64,000 nucleotides of DNA from Treponema sp. GTDB lineage: Bacteria > Spirochaetota > Spirochaetia > Treponematales > Treponemataceae. Made by a program: the position numbers and the translations under genes. The stretch's first letter is position 1; each line of letters starts with the position of its first letter. The notes below the pieces were generated by a model. That model was given only the letters and a program-made list of their open reading frames with translations. It had not been told where the DNA came from and made no database searches. Positions 1 to 8,996 of the stretch are shown here, one piece after another. Location: assembly GCA_016288205.1 (NCBI GenBank), contig JAEEYO010000072.1, positions 22,268 through 86,267 on the forward strand, in the 5' to 3' direction.

Positions 1-32
1 ATAATAGAATAAAAGTTTTTCGGAGGTTTGAA

Positions 33-854
33 ATGAAACACACTCCCGCACGCATTTTTATGACCCTTTTGGCTTTCGGACTTGCATTTACCCACATGTC
101 ATGCTCAAGCAATCTTTCAGAGCTCACCGGATCAGTGTCACTTGAAATACCGCAGTCAATTGTCAGCCGCGCCAGCACTGAGAACACAGGTAGCTCGGAG
201 CTTTACGTAGTCGCAATGGCAAAGGGCGACGATTACACCGCAGCCCAGTACAAGACGATCAGGGAAGGAAGCCTCAGCTCGGATGACAGGTTCATGAAGC
301 TGCTCGACATTCCGACGGATAAGAACATACGCATAGACATGGCCGTCATTGACAACCAGGGCGTAAGGAAATATTACGGAAGCACCGGAACATTCTATGT
401 GCAGCACGGCATAAACGTACAGAACATAAGACTTACGAGAATTAATGAGGGGCCGGGAGCAGCTTTAAATTATGAAAGCAAATCTGGTTTCGTCACATAC
501 AACGGCTATCCTACTGTCATAGATGACGCAAACGGAGGTGGCTCCATCTATTTTTTTTCTGATGGCTGGTACACAATTCAAAACAGTGCCAGTTTAACAC
601 TCTCAGCAGGAACGTGGGAAGGTTCCACAAGTGGTATTGTCCATCTAACAGAGAATATATACAAAGAGATTAATCCTGAAATTAAAACAAATATTTTTAA
701 TTCGGACGACCAATATGTCAATCCATTCCCCAATATCATCATAACAAAAGAGCCAAAGAAATACGACATCAATTTTTTCTACGATGGCGCAACTATGTTT
801 TTTTCCTTCACATTGAGAAATGGTCTCCAAATACAACTTAATTTAGGAACTTAA
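33..854 (+). CDS. Lipoprotein, first of two tandem paralogues
   Basis: A 273-residue protein of unknown function. It starts with a lipoprotein signal (lipobox MSC, lipidated Cys about residue 24) and should be anchored to a membrane. The start is supported by CGGAGG 6 bases upstream. Residues 1-135 are nearly identical to the protein at 1033-1857. The C-terminal halves are clearly related (both have AGTWE near residue 190 and a KEP motif near 240) but have diverged strongly. The C-terminal half is also more AT-rich. No enzyme motif is visible. It is probably a surface or periplasmic lipoprotein. The window begins too close to the start to show a promoter. Confidence 0.85.
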   Translation: MKHTPARIFMTLLAFGLAFTHMSCSSNLSELTGSVSLEIPQSIVSRASTENTGSSELYVVAMAKGDDYTAAQYKTIREGSLSSDDRFMKLLDIPTDKNIRIDMAVIDNQGVRKYYGSTGTFYVQHGINVQNIRLTRINEGPGAALNYESKSGFVTYNGYPTVIDDANGGGSIYFFSDGWYTIQNSASLTLSAGTWEGSTSGIVHLTENIYKEINPEIKTNIFNSDDQYVNPFPNIIITKEPKKYDINFFYDGATMFFSFTLRNGLQIQLNLGT

Positions 855-863
855 ATTTTCTCA

Positions 864-978
864 CCCCAAACAGCAGCCTTGCACAAAGCATTGTTTTGGA
901 TTATGATTCAAATAGCCTCTGAAAATTGAAGTTTTTGGAGGCTCGTTTCAAAAACTGTCGCGGAGGTATTCGCGATGG
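864..978 (+). repeat. Direct repeat, copy 1 (hairpin plus vestigial start region of the solute-binding protein)
   Basis: About 115 bases that recur almost unchanged at 1865-1981. The copy includes a 12-bp hairpin (AGCCTC at 914-919 with GAGGCT at 938-943, loop TTGAAG) and a GCGGAGG site followed by ATG at 975. In copy 2 the matching ATG starts the solute-binding protein. Here the frame stops after five codons. This copy looks like a relic of a tandem duplication that carried one lipoprotein gene plus the first bases of the next gene. Confidence 0.8.
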
Positions 979-1032
979 GATTTATAAGATGATATAATTA
1001 TAATAGAATAAAAGTTTTTTCGGAGGTTTGAA

Positions 1033-1857
1033 ATGAAACACACGCCCGCACGCATTTTTATGGGTCTTTTGGCTTTCGGACTTGCATTTACCCACATGTC
1101 ATGCTCAAGCAATCTTTCAGAGCTCACCGGCTCCGTGTCACTTGAAATACCGCAGTCAATTATCAGCCGAGTCGGATTGGAGACCACTGCCGAAGGTGGC
1201 TCAGATCTTTATGTAGTCGCAATGGCAAAGGGAGATGATTACGCCGCGGCACAGTACAAGACAATCAGGGAAGGAAGCGTCAACTCGGATGACAGGTTCA
1301 TGAAACTGATTGACATTCCGGCGGAGAAGAACATACGCATAGTAATGAGCGTCATTAACAGCCAGGGAGAAATAAAGTACTACGGAAGCACCGAGACATT
1401 CTATGTGCAGCACGGCATAAACATACAGAACATAAGGCTTGCGAGAATTAATAATGATGATGTAACGATTTGCGAACAGAAAAATGGCGATGGAACAGTT
1501 CGAGGGGTAAGTGCAGGAAATGACGTGAACTCGCAGTTCCAAATTTATTTCTACAACGACGGCCGTTATGAAATTCTGAGCAGTTCAAATTTGATAATGT
1601 CTGCTGGAACATGGGAAAGAGCCTCTTACAGCATTTTGCAACTGACAGAATTTGTATACAGGGAGTTTGATCCTCAAGTAAAATTTAATGAAATAGATTA
1701 TTTTAATTATGTAGATTACTATCCTAACGTCACCATAGCAAAAGAACCAACACAATATAATTTTCAGATTGACCAGGATGATAATTATCCTGATTCGAAT
1801 TATGATTTTACTATAAAAAGCGGACTTAAGATAAGTAACATATTCATAGGTCACTGA
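1033..1857 (+). CDS. Lipoprotein, second of two tandem paralogues
   Basis: A 274-residue paralogue of the lipoprotein at 33-854, with the same lipobox (MSC, Cys about 24) and the same Shine-Dalgarno (CGGAGG, 6 bases before the ATG). Its upstream bases (999-1032) match those before the first copy. The first 135 residues are conserved and the remainder is diverged, rich in Asn, Tyr and Asp. Function unknown. An acid- and aromatic-rich C-terminal half that varies between tandem copies suggests a surface-exposed or ligand-binding part, but this is inference. Confidence 0.85.
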   Translation: MKHTPARIFMGLLAFGLAFTHMSCSSNLSELTGSVSLEIPQSIISRVGLETTAEGGSDLYVVAMAKGDDYAAAQYKTIREGSVNSDDRFMKLIDIPAEKNIRIVMSVINSQGEIKYYGSTETFYVQHGINIQNIRLARINNDDVTICEQKNGDGTVRGVSAGNDVNSQFQIYFYNDGRYEILSSSNLIMSAGTWERASYSILQLTEFVYREFDPQVKFNEIDYFNYVDYYPNVTIAKEPTQYNFQIDQDDNYPDSNYDFTIKSGLKISNIFIGH

Positions 1858-1864
1858 TCCCCAT

Positions 1865-1981
1865 CCCCAAACAGCAGCCTTGCACAAAGCATTGTTTTGG
1901 ATTATGATTCAAGTAGCCTCTGAAAATTGAAGTTTTTGGAGGCTCGTTTCAGAAAACTGACGCGGGAGGTATTCGCGATGG
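1865..1981 (+). repeat. Direct repeat, copy 2 (hairpin and start region of the solute-binding protein)
   Basis: Second copy of the repeat at 864-978, two bases longer. It holds the same hairpin (AGCCTC 1915-1920 with GAGGCT 1939-1944) and a GGGAGG Shine-Dalgarno before the functional ATG at 1978. Confidence 0.8.
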
Positions 1982-3687
1982 AATTTAATGGAAGAAAAAT
2001 GCTTCCGGGCGTAAAAAGGTTGGTTTTGGTTTTGTGCCTGCTCTGCGGAATCAGTTTGCACGCCGCCGCAAATGACGACATTCAGGTATTCGACGTGGAT
2101 TTCGGAAATGAGAAGGTTTGTTTTCAGCTCCGGGATCTGGATGAGATAAAGCTCGCACTTTTTGCCGACACAGGCAGACTTGAAATTGATGCCGTGGTTT
2201 GCGCGCCGGATGAATACGGACAGCTGAAAAAAATAGCCTATGAAAGCAAGGTGCTGGTTAAATCCGTAGAAAGCCACACTCAGTACGAGAGCAGCAAAAT
2301 CTATCAGGAAATCGTAAATAAATTCAAGTCCTTCGCTCCCATTGTCAAAGAAGACTACATGGACTTTGAGGACTTCGGGTTCATCAAGATAAGTTTCTTC
2401 TTTACAAAATCCGTCTACGACAAACACAAGGATGAGTTTGAGGAGGGCTTTGCAAACGGAGGTCTCAGCGGACTCGGACCAAAGGGCAGCCCAAAGAAAC
2501 TTACGGTCTGGTCATTTACCGACGAGCTTGAGGATTTAACGGAAAAATATTACAAGCCCGCCCATCCGAAAATGGAAATAGAATACAAGGGAATACCGAC
2601 GGACCAGTTCCCGGACGCTCTTGAGTCGCAGCTGGTAAAAGACAGCGGTACACCCGACGTGTTCGCCCTGGAAACGGCTTTCGTGCGGAGGTTCGTTGAG
2701 TCAGGACTCCTGCTTCCCCTTGACGACATCTACAAGGAAATCAAGGACAAGATGGATGACTACCCTATGCAGGTCGCCACATACAACGGACATGTGTACG
2801 CAATGTCATGGCAAACATATCCCGGAGCCATGTTCTACAGAAGGAGCCTTGCAAGGAAATATCTCGGAACGGACGATCCCAAGGAAGTGCAAAAATATTT
2901 CTGTGACCTAGACACATTCATAGACACAGCCCGAATAATAAGAAGAAAATCCTATGGAAGCTGCCGCATAACCGTCTCCCCCGAGGATCTGTTTTTGGCA
3001 TACAAGGGAGCGAGAAAAAATCCGTGGATAGTGAACGACAAGCTCACCATAGACCCCGCGATGAGCTCATATATGGAAGCGTACAAAATCATGCGGGACG
3101 AAAATCTTACGGCGGGCGCATACCAGTGGTCGGAGGAATGGTTTCTGGGCATGAACGACAGGCTGTTTGACCCAATCGGCGACAATCCAATTGACATTTT
3201 CTGCTACATGCTTCCTCCATGGGGACTCGACTACGTGCTCAAGCTCAACGGAACATACACGAGCGGAGACTGGGCAATGTGCGAAGGACCAAGCAGCTGG
3301 TACTGGGGCGGAACATGGATTGCCGCGAGCAAGAAGACCAAAAACGCAAAGCAGGCAAAAGAGATGATAAAGTATCTCGTGAGCGATGATGAATACCTCA
3401 CGAAATACGCTAAGTCAACGGGAGACATTGTCGGAAACATCAATGTGCAGAAAAAGGTAAAGGACAGTTTCGCCGAGCCATATCTTTCGGGGCAGAATCC
3501 ATACGAAAAGTTCGCCGCAATCTCAAAGAAGGTTAACGGCAGCCTGGATCAGTCAAGCGACCAGATGATTGAGTCAATCTTCCGCGAGGCCGTAATGGAT
3601 TATGCGGATGGTGGAAAGAGCAAGAAAAAGGCACTGAGGGATTTCGCGAAGCAGGTGGAAATGCAGCTTGGAATCAGGAGCAACTAA
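1978..3687 (+). CDS. Extracellular solute-binding protein, family 1-like (sugar ABC transporter type)
   Basis: A 569-residue secreted protein. The ATG at 1978 is preferred because GGGAGG lies 7 bases upstream and a hydrophobic signal sequence (LVLVLCLLCGISLHA) follows. An upstream TTG at 1927 in frame would put 17 implausible residues before it. Residues about 171-560 resemble bacterial family 1 solute-binding proteins (LTVWSF start, Asp-Val-Phe-Ala-Leu-Glu segment, NGHVYAMSWQ, a Trp-rich WYWGGTWIAASKKTKN block). The first 140 mature residues are an extra domain that I do not recognise. There is no lipobox. No permease or ATPase gene is adjacent, so the transporter partner or a sensory role is unknown. 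The stop is 4 bases before the exonuclease start. Confidence 0.75.
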   Translation: MEFNGRKMLPGVKRLVLVLCLLCGISLHAAANDDIQVFDVDFGNEKVCFQLRDLDEIKLALFADTGRLEIDAVVCAPDEYGQLKKIAYESKVLVKSVESHTQYESSKIYQEIVNKFKSFAPIVKEDYMDFEDFGFIKISFFFTKSVYDKHKDEFEEGFANGGLSGLGPKGSPKKLTVWSFTDELEDLTEKYYKPAHPKMEIEYKGIPTDQFPDALESQLVKDSGTPDVFALETAFVRRFVESGLLLPLDDIYKEIKDKMDDYPMQVATYNGHVYAMSWQTYPGAMFYRRSLARKYLGTDDPKEVQKYFCDLDTFIDTARIIRRKSYGSCRITVSPEDLFLAYKGARKNPWIVNDKLTIDPAMSSYMEAYKIMRDENLTAGAYQWSEEWFLGMNDRLFDPIGDNPIDIFCYMLPPWGLDYVLKLNGTYTSGDWAMCEGPSSWYWGGTWIAASKKTKNAKQAKEMIKYLVSDDEYLTKYAKSTGDIVGNINVQKKVKDSFAEPYLSGQNPYEKFAAISKKVNGSLDQSSDQMIESIFREAVMDYADGGKSKKKALRDFAKQVEMQLGIRSN

Positions 3688-3691
3688 GAAA

Positions 3692-4516
3692 ATGAAGATA
3701 ATATCTTGGAACGTAAACGGCATCCGTGCGGTGGAAAAAAAGGATTTCGTACCCTGGCTGATTAACTCGGGTGCGGACGTAGTGTGCATACAGGAGACAA
3801 AGGCAAATCCGTCGCAGCTTTCACCCCAGCTCTTGAATCCGGGGGCAGAGCTTGAGGATGATGACACTCCTCTTTTTTCGGACACACAGAGCACGTCGGG
3901 AAAATCATACCGCTCGTATTTTTCCTCGGCAAAAAAGGCAGGCTACTCGGGAACCGCAATCTATTCGCTCACTGAGCCTGATTCGGTTGAGACCCTTGGC
4001 ATACCGGAATTCGACGACGAGGGACGCACTACCATAGCGACGTACAAAAATCTTGCCGTAATCTCAGCTTACTTTCCGAACAGTCAGGGTGAGGGCGCGA
4101 GGCTTCCATATAAGCTTGCGTTCTGCGATGCCATGTTCAAAAAATGCCGGTCGCTGGTGGACGCGGGTTATGGAATTGTGCTTTGCGGGGACTACAACAT
4201 CGCACACAAAGCGATTGACCTTGCGAATCCCAAGGCGAACGAAAAGAACGCTGGATACCTGCCCGAGGAGCGCGCGTGGATGGATTTTTTCACCGCCAAC
4301 GGATTTACCGACACATTCAGGATGTTCTGCAACGAGCCCGGAATGTACAGCTGGTGGAGCTACCGCATGCGTGCGAGGGAAAAGAACGTGGGATGGCGCA
4401 TTGACTATGCCTGCGTGAACGACGGGATTAAGGAAAAGGTAAAGTCGAGCAGAATACTGAGCGACGTGATGGGAAGCGACCACTGCCCCATTGAGGTGGA
4501 GGTGGACATCGGCTGA
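3692..4516 (+). CDS. xth: Exodeoxyribonuclease III
   Basis: A 274-residue member of the ExoIII/APE1 family, which cuts DNA at abasic sites and removes 3' blocking groups in base-excision repair. Motifs: N-terminal MKIISWNVNGIRA, QETKA with the metal-binding Glu, CGDYNIAH (about 163-170), and GSDHCP (about 260) with the catalytic His. The ATG at 3692 begins exactly at the conserved MKIISWN. The longer frame would add eight residues from inside the previous gene. A GGAG lies 11 bases upstream, inside the end of the solute-binding protein. A loop of about 20 acidic residues near 50-70 is longer than in E. coli ExoIII. Confidence 0.93.
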   Translation: MKIISWNVNGIRAVEKKDFVPWLINSGADVVCIQETKANPSQLSPQLLNPGAELEDDDTPLFSDTQSTSGKSYRSYFSSAKKAGYSGTAIYSLTEPDSVETLGIPEFDDEGRTTIATYKNLAVISAYFPNSQGEGARLPYKLAFCDAMFKKCRSLVDAGYGIVLCGDYNIAHKAIDLANPKANEKNAGYLPEERAWMDFFTANGFTDTFRMFCNEPGMYSWWSYRMRAREKNVGWRIDYACVNDGIKEKVKSSRILSDVMGSDHCPIEVEVDIG

Positions 4517-4562
4517 GACTGGTTAGCACTAGCTAATTCCTTATCCTTCAAGGAGTTTTTAC

Positions 4563-4591
4563 TTGATTTTTTGGTCTTGATGCATTATACT
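4563..4591 (+). promoter_or_regulatory. Promoter for the ferredoxin gene
   Basis: TTGATT (4563-4568) and TATACT (4586-4591) separated by 17 bases, a good sigma-70 type match. The predicted start is near 4598, about 30 bases before the ferredoxin ATG. Confidence 0.65.
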
Positions 4592-4626
4592 TTAGCCATA
4601 AAATCCATGAATGAGAGGTAAAGGAA

Positions 4627-4800
4627 ATGGCATACAAAATTACAGCAGATACTTGCATAAATTGTGGAGCATGTGAGGGCGAATGTCCCGCATCAGCAAT
4701 CACAGAACAGGACGACAAGAGAACCATCAATGCGGATGCCTGCGTAAGCTGCGGAAGTTGTGCTTCTGTATGTCCCGTAGAGGCAATCTCTGAGGAGTAA
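4627..4800 (+). CDS. 2x[4Fe-4S] ferredoxin (small)
   Basis: A 57-residue bacterial-type ferredoxin, a soluble low-potential electron carrier used with enzymes such as pyruvate:ferredoxin oxidoreductase or hydrogenase. It has two complete CxxCxxCxxxCP clusters: Cys10, 13, 16, 20 and Cys39, 42, 45, 49. The whole length fits the clostridial ferredoxin family. An AGAGG lies upstream of the ATG. It has its own promoter (4563-4591) and a strong terminator (4835-4885), so it is a single-gene transcript. A fermentative anaerobe would fit. Confidence 0.95.
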   Translation: MAYKITADTCINCGACEGECPASAITEQDDKRTINADACVSCGSCASVCPVEAISEE

Positions 4801-4834
4801 TCCCCAAAAGACCGCTTAATGGTCATTCTTTATG

Positions 4835-4885
4835 AACAGGTTTCTGCATATTGTTAGTTACGACATGCGGGAACCTGTTTTTTTT
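4835..4885 (+). terminator. Intrinsic terminator after the ferredoxin gene
   Basis: A 15-bp stem with G-T wobbles (AACAGGTTTCTGCAT at 4835-4849 with ATGCGGGAACCTGTT at 4865-4879) followed by a run of eight T ending at 4885. Confidence 0.8.
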
Positions 4886-4904
4886 GTTACGTGGAGGTAA
4901 AAAA

Positions 4905-5297
4905 ATGACTGGCAAAGGAAGACTCAGGATTGCAAGCGGATTCAAAAAACTGACATCCTCTCTCGGAAAGATTCTAATCCTTTCTGCAATCTGCATCGCA
5001 ATGGCTCTGGGAGTCGCATATCCGCTGTGGAAATGGGCAACGACATCACCCAAAAGCTACACCGCGGCAATGCTCGTCATAATGGGGCTTCTGCTTCTTC
5101 TTCTCATAATCAGGACGGCAATCAAAAAGGGACCGAGAAATTTCGTTTTCTTCGCGTTAAAGCTCGCCGTAATCGCGGGTGGACTTGGAGGAACGGTTTT
5201 CTTCATATTAAAATGTTACCGTCTGGTGGCATTGATTGTTTTTTTAGTGGCTGGTATAATTTATGCCATACTTTCACTTGGAGATAAAAAGAAATGA
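4905..5297 (+). CDS. Small four-helix membrane protein, function unknown
   Basis: A 130-residue integral membrane protein with four predicted hydrophobic segments (about 22-42, 52-68, 77-97, 104-123) and positively charged ends. The ATG at 4905 is chosen because GGAGG sits 7 bases upstream. The open frame extends to 4851 but that part lies in the ferredoxin terminator. The stop overlaps the start of the M23 peptidase (ATGA), so the two are translationally coupled. I do not recognise the family. A role near the envelope with the peptidase is only suggested by the coupling. Confidence 0.75.
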   Translation: MTGKGRLRIASGFKKLTSSLGKILILSAICIAMALGVAYPLWKWATTSPKSYTAAMLVIMGLLLLLLIIRTAIKKGPRNFVFFALKLAVIAGGLGGTVFFILKCYRLVALIVFLVAGIIYAILSLGDKKK

Positions 5298-6289
5298 AAA
5301 GATTTTTTCTAGCAGCATTATTTCTTTTCACCGGGATTTTCGCACTTGCACAGGAAACCACAGTAATCCCGACCCTCGACACAAGCACAAGGGTACCGAA
5401 AGCGGACAGGGCCGTACTCAAGCAGTATCAGGCGGAACTGCAGAAAAACACGCAGGCCATAAACATCTCAAGACCTTACACGCTCAATTTCTATGAGTAC
5501 ACACCCACGAGGGATTTCAGCGACCTGTACGCACTTTCCTCAAGGATTTCCCTGCGCTACGACACGATTGTCTCACTCAACGCCATAGACTCGCCGCAGA
5601 CTGACCTTACGGGAAAAAAGCTCTACATCCCCACGGCGGACGGACTTTTCATCGCGAAAAAGCCAGTGACATCCATTGACTACATCCTGCAAAGCGAATA
5701 TCCGGTGTATCAGGGCGAGGAAGGAAAATATCCGACCTACACCATCGGCGGAAACGAATACTACTTCATTGTGGACGCGAAATTCTCACCGACCGACCGC
5801 GCATACTACACGCAGAAGGGACTCGTGCTTCCCATCGATGAGAGCATCCTGGATGAGGAGACAAAATCGACCACATCCACAACACAGGTGAGCTCGCAGA
5901 ATCCGGCGAAACCACTTGACAAAAGCGTGGTAACTTCCCCTTTCGGGATGCGCATCAGTCCGATTAGCGGCAAATGGCTGATGCACAAGGGAGTGGATTT
6001 GGCCGCACCGACCGGAACACCAATCAAAGCTTGTAAATCAGGAACCGTAACTTATGCCGTGGCCATGAATCCCACGTACGGGAATTATGTGGTTATTGAC
6101 CACGGCGGAGGAATGACGAGCCTGTACGGACACATGAGCCAGATTCTCGTCAAGAAGGGACAGAAAGTTACCACAAATCAGGTAATCGGGAAAGTCGGCT
6201 CGACAGGACTTGCTACGGGGCCCCATCTGCATTTTGAAATCAAGCTAAACGGAGAGCCTCAGGACCCGCTGAAATATATTGACAAGTGA
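5294..6289 (+). CDS. LysM-like / M23 family metallopeptidase
   Basis: A 331-residue secreted peptidoglycan endopeptidase-like protein. It has a signal peptide (residues 1-19, cut after ALAQ or nearby), a LysM-like segment about 70-115 (SSRISLRYDTIVSLNAI...GKKLYIP) and a C-terminal M23 (LytM/DD-endopeptidase) domain from about 213. Zinc-binding residues are visible: His in MHKGVDLA (about 231), the Asp four residues on, and HLH in GPHLHFE (about 310-312). The active-site residues are intact, so it is probably enzymatic rather than an EnvC-like activator. It starts inside the stop codon of the membrane protein at 4905-5297. Confidence 0.9.
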   Translation: MKRFFLAALFLFTGIFALAQETTVIPTLDTSTRVPKADRAVLKQYQAELQKNTQAINISRPYTLNFYEYTPTRDFSDLYALSSRISLRYDTIVSLNAIDSPQTDLTGKKLYIPTADGLFIAKKPVTSIDYILQSEYPVYQGEEGKYPTYTIGGNEYYFIVDAKFSPTDRAYYTQKGLVLPIDESILDEETKSTTSTTQVSSQNPAKPLDKSVVTSPFGMRISPISGKWLMHKGVDLAAPTGTPIKACKSGTVTYAVAMNPTYGNYVVIDHGGGMTSLYGHMSQILVKKGQKVTTNQVIGKVGSTGLATGPHLHFEIKLNGEPQDPLKYIDK

Positions 6290-6298
6290 AAACGGACA

Positions 6299-6318
6299 TT
6301 CGGCGGACCGAAGTTTTT
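6299..6318 (+). terminator. Probable intrinsic terminator after the M23 peptidase
   Basis: Short stem TTCGG/CCGAA with a 4-base loop followed by G and five T. Confidence 0.5.
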
Positions 6319-6392
6319 CGGGGTTTCCAAGCTTAAAAAAATCACTTGGGACTGGAATTTGTTTTGTAAATTTCATATAATGCGAATGAAAT

Positions 6393-7403
6393 ATGAATGA
6401 AAAGTTTTATGGAAGAAAAAGCTCAAGATTCTCCAAGAGATTGCTGGCACTCGGCCTGATGCTGGCTGTCATGGGAATTTCAGCCTTCGCGGACTCATTC
6501 AAAGTGCACAAGGTAATGGAGCTTGCCATCTCTTCCGGTGGAGAAAAAAAATCCATAAGGGCGGGCATTGATGACGGAATCATCATAAAACTTCCCGAAG
6601 ACCTCACTTTCATAGAAGGAATAGAACTTTCGTTTAAGGTTCCACAGGCGGTCGCCTCATGGGGAAACAGCATTTCATGGGCTTTCTATGACGGAATCAC
6701 CCCGGAGCCAAATGTCGAAAACATTGAATACAGCGGCGCGAAGGGAACGAACGGAACTTTCGGAAACTCATACAGCCTGAACCTGAAGATTCCTCTGAAA
6801 AAGAACAACAGCATAAAAAAAGACGTATACTCACAGTACATAAAATCAGTGCCGGAGATTGTGGACGGAAAGATTTTCCTACGCCTGCAGCTGAACATGA
6901 AGGGAATCCCGAACGAAGCATACGACTCCCAGTTCCTGATTACAGGGAAGCCTCTTTTCATAAACAAGGGAAAGCTGTATATGGATGTCAAGGATCCGGA
7001 CGGAAGCCAGGTCAAGCCGTTTACCCTTTTTGTTGACGGATCGGCCGTGGACATGGGAAGCGGAGGACTCCTTCTCTCCCCCGGAATGCACAACATAAGC
7101 CTCACGAGCGACTATTACCGCAACGAGCAGAGAACCGTTACCATAGAGCAGGCGAAATCCCACAGGATCAGCATTGACCTCAAGAGCGTGGTTCCGACAA
7201 TACGCATCGCCGCCCCCGACGGAGCAAAAATCTTTCTGGACGAAAATCTTGTCGCCCCGGCAACCCCCATTGAAGTACAGCAGGGAGACCATACCGTGCG
7301 CTTTGTAATAGGAAACTATGAGACCGTCCGAACCGTCTCTGCCCTGAACGGAAGAAGCTACCTTGTTTCCGTAAAACTTGATGCATTTGTAACCGAGGAA
7401 TAA
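6393..7403 (+). CDS. Secreted PEGA-domain protein
   Basis: A 336-residue protein with an N-terminal signal sequence (LLALGLMLAVMGISAFA, cut near residue 33). The middle is a beta-rich region of unknown type. The last 70 residues match the PEGA pattern (PDGAKIFLDENLVAPATPIEV...GDHTVRFVIGNYETV), and a second degenerate unit precedes it (FTLFVDGSAVDMGSGG). PEGA modules are surface-associated beta domains of unclear function. A TATAAT at 6376-6381 puts the likely transcript start about 5 bases before the ATG, with no Shine-Dalgarno visible. This may be a nearly leaderless message. Confidence 0.8.
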   Translation: MNEKFYGRKSSRFSKRLLALGLMLAVMGISAFADSFKVHKVMELAISSGGEKKSIRAGIDDGIIIKLPEDLTFIEGIELSFKVPQAVASWGNSISWAFYDGITPEPNVENIEYSGAKGTNGTFGNSYSLNLKIPLKKNNSIKKDVYSQYIKSVPEIVDGKIFLRLQLNMKGIPNEAYDSQFLITGKPLFINKGKLYMDVKDPDGSQVKPFTLFVDGSAVDMGSGGLLLSPGMHNISLTSDYYRNEQRTVTIEQAKSHRISIDLKSVVPTIRIAAPDGAKIFLDENLVAPATPIEVQQGDHTVRFVIGNYETVRTVSALNGRSYLVSVKLDAFVTEE

Positions 7404-7432
7404 AATTCCTTGACATAAAAAGGAGGATCATT

Positions 7433-8917
7433 ATGAATTTGGCTCTTGTTCTGGAAGCTGGTGCGGTGGCACTGGTTCTGGCTTTGTTTTTCTGTTCCTA
7501 TAGGAAAGTCCCTAAAAACAGAATTGGCATTCGCGTGGGTCCGTTTGGAAACAAGACTGTTACCGGTAAGGCCATTTTCGTCATTCCTTTCCTGCAGCGC
7601 ATTGATTACATGACGCTGGAAAACATTCAGGTTGATTTTGTCTCAAAGGATTCCATTCCGACTCAGGACGCAATCAATATAAAGGTTGATGCTGTCGCGA
7701 ACATCGCAATCTCACAGGAAGCCGAGATTATGAAAAAAGCGGCTGCGAAGTTCATCGGCTACTCTACTGACGACATCGCTTCGGTCGTAACTCCGGTTCT
7801 GGAAGGAAACATCCGCGAAATCATCTCACAGATCAAGCTCAAGGATTTGATTCAGGGCGACAAAAAGGTTCTCGCCGAAAAGGTTGCGGAGAACGTAAAG
7901 CCGAACCTCATGGATTTGGGACTTGAGCTCACCACTTTCAACATCCAGAACTTCAAGGATGACAACGGAGTAATCAACAATCTGGGAATTGAGAATACGG
8001 TCTCCATCTCAAAGGATGCCGCAAAGGCAAAGGCAGCAGCAGAAGCCGAGGTAAAGATTGCCCAGGCACTCGCAGACAAAGACGCAAACGACGCACGTGT
8101 TGCAGCGGAACTGGAGATTGCACAGAAGCAGAACGAGCTTGCACTCAAAAAGGCGTCCCTGAAAGCCATGGCAGACACAGAGGCCGCAAAAGCAGACGCA
8201 GCAATGGCCATTGAGGCTGAGGTTCAGCGCAAGGACAAGGAAGTCAAAGAGGTAGAGGCAAACATCGCCCGTCAGGAAAAAGAGATTGAGCTTCAGGAAA
8301 AGAGGGTCTCAATCAAGGAACGCGCTCTTGAGGCTGAGGTTAAAAAGACCGCGGAGGCAGACAAATATGCGGCACAGCAGCAGGCGGACGCTGGACTCTA
8401 CACAAGGCAGAAACAGGCTGAGGCTGAGGCATTTGAAATTCAAAAGCAGGCGGATGCGGCGGCATACACAAAACTGAAGCAGGCGGAAGCTGAGAAACTT
8501 GCGATGGAAAATGAGGCGGCAGGTAAAAAGGCTCTTGCTGAGGCGACCAAGGCACAGGGAGAAGCTGAGGCGGCTGCAATCAAGGCAAAACTTGAGGCGG
8601 AGGCGGAAGGTCTCAACAAAAAAGCTGATGCAATGGCAAAATATGGTGACGCGGCAAAACAGGACATGCAGCTTGAGGCGCTTAAGCTTTACTTCGAGCA
8701 GCTCCCGAAAATTGCGGAGGCGGCAGGAAACGCATATTCCAACGTCGACAAGATTTACATGTACGGCGGAGACTCATCACAGCTTCAGGGCGACATCATG
8801 AAGAACGTGACGCAGATTTCAGAGGCCTTGGGACAGAGTCTGGGAATTGACCCCAAGAATCTCCTGAACAGCTTCATCGGCGCAAAACTTGCAAATGCCA
8901 CGGGAAAAGACAGCTGA
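7433..8917 (+). CDS. Flotillin-like SPFH-domain protein
   Basis: A 494-residue protein with one N-terminal membrane segment (about 4-22), an SPFH/band 7 domain (about 25-200, starting KVPKNRIGIRVG) and a long Ala/Glu/Lys-rich coiled coil (about 200-430) typical of flotillins. Flotillins assemble into membrane scaffold complexes. AGGAGG stands 7 bases before the ATG. It follows the PEGA protein by 29 bases and could be co-transcribed with it. No NfeD partner gene is next to it. Confidence 0.9.
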   Translation: MNLALVLEAGAVALVLALFFCSYRKVPKNRIGIRVGPFGNKTVTGKAIFVIPFLQRIDYMTLENIQVDFVSKDSIPTQDAINIKVDAVANIAISQEAEIMKKAAAKFIGYSTDDIASVVTPVLEGNIREIISQIKLKDLIQGDKKVLAEKVAENVKPNLMDLGLELTTFNIQNFKDDNGVINNLGIENTVSISKDAAKAKAAAEAEVKIAQALADKDANDARVAAELEIAQKQNELALKKASLKAMADTEAAKADAAMAIEAEVQRKDKEVKEVEANIARQEKEIELQEKRVSIKERALEAEVKKTAEADKYAAQQQADAGLYTRQKQAEAEAFEIQKQADAAAYTKLKQAEAEKLAMENEAAGKKALAEATKAQGEAEAAAIKAKLEAEAEGLNKKADAMAKYGDAAKQDMQLEALKLYFEQLPKIAEAAGNAYSNVDKIYMYGGDSSQLQGDIMKNVTQISEALGQSLGIDPKNLLNSFIGAKLANATGKDS

Positions 8918-8996
8918 CGGCACACCTTGAACAAAGCAACGTTATATGCTATTAATATAGAAACATTTTGATTTTATAAGATTAAGGAAGAATACC

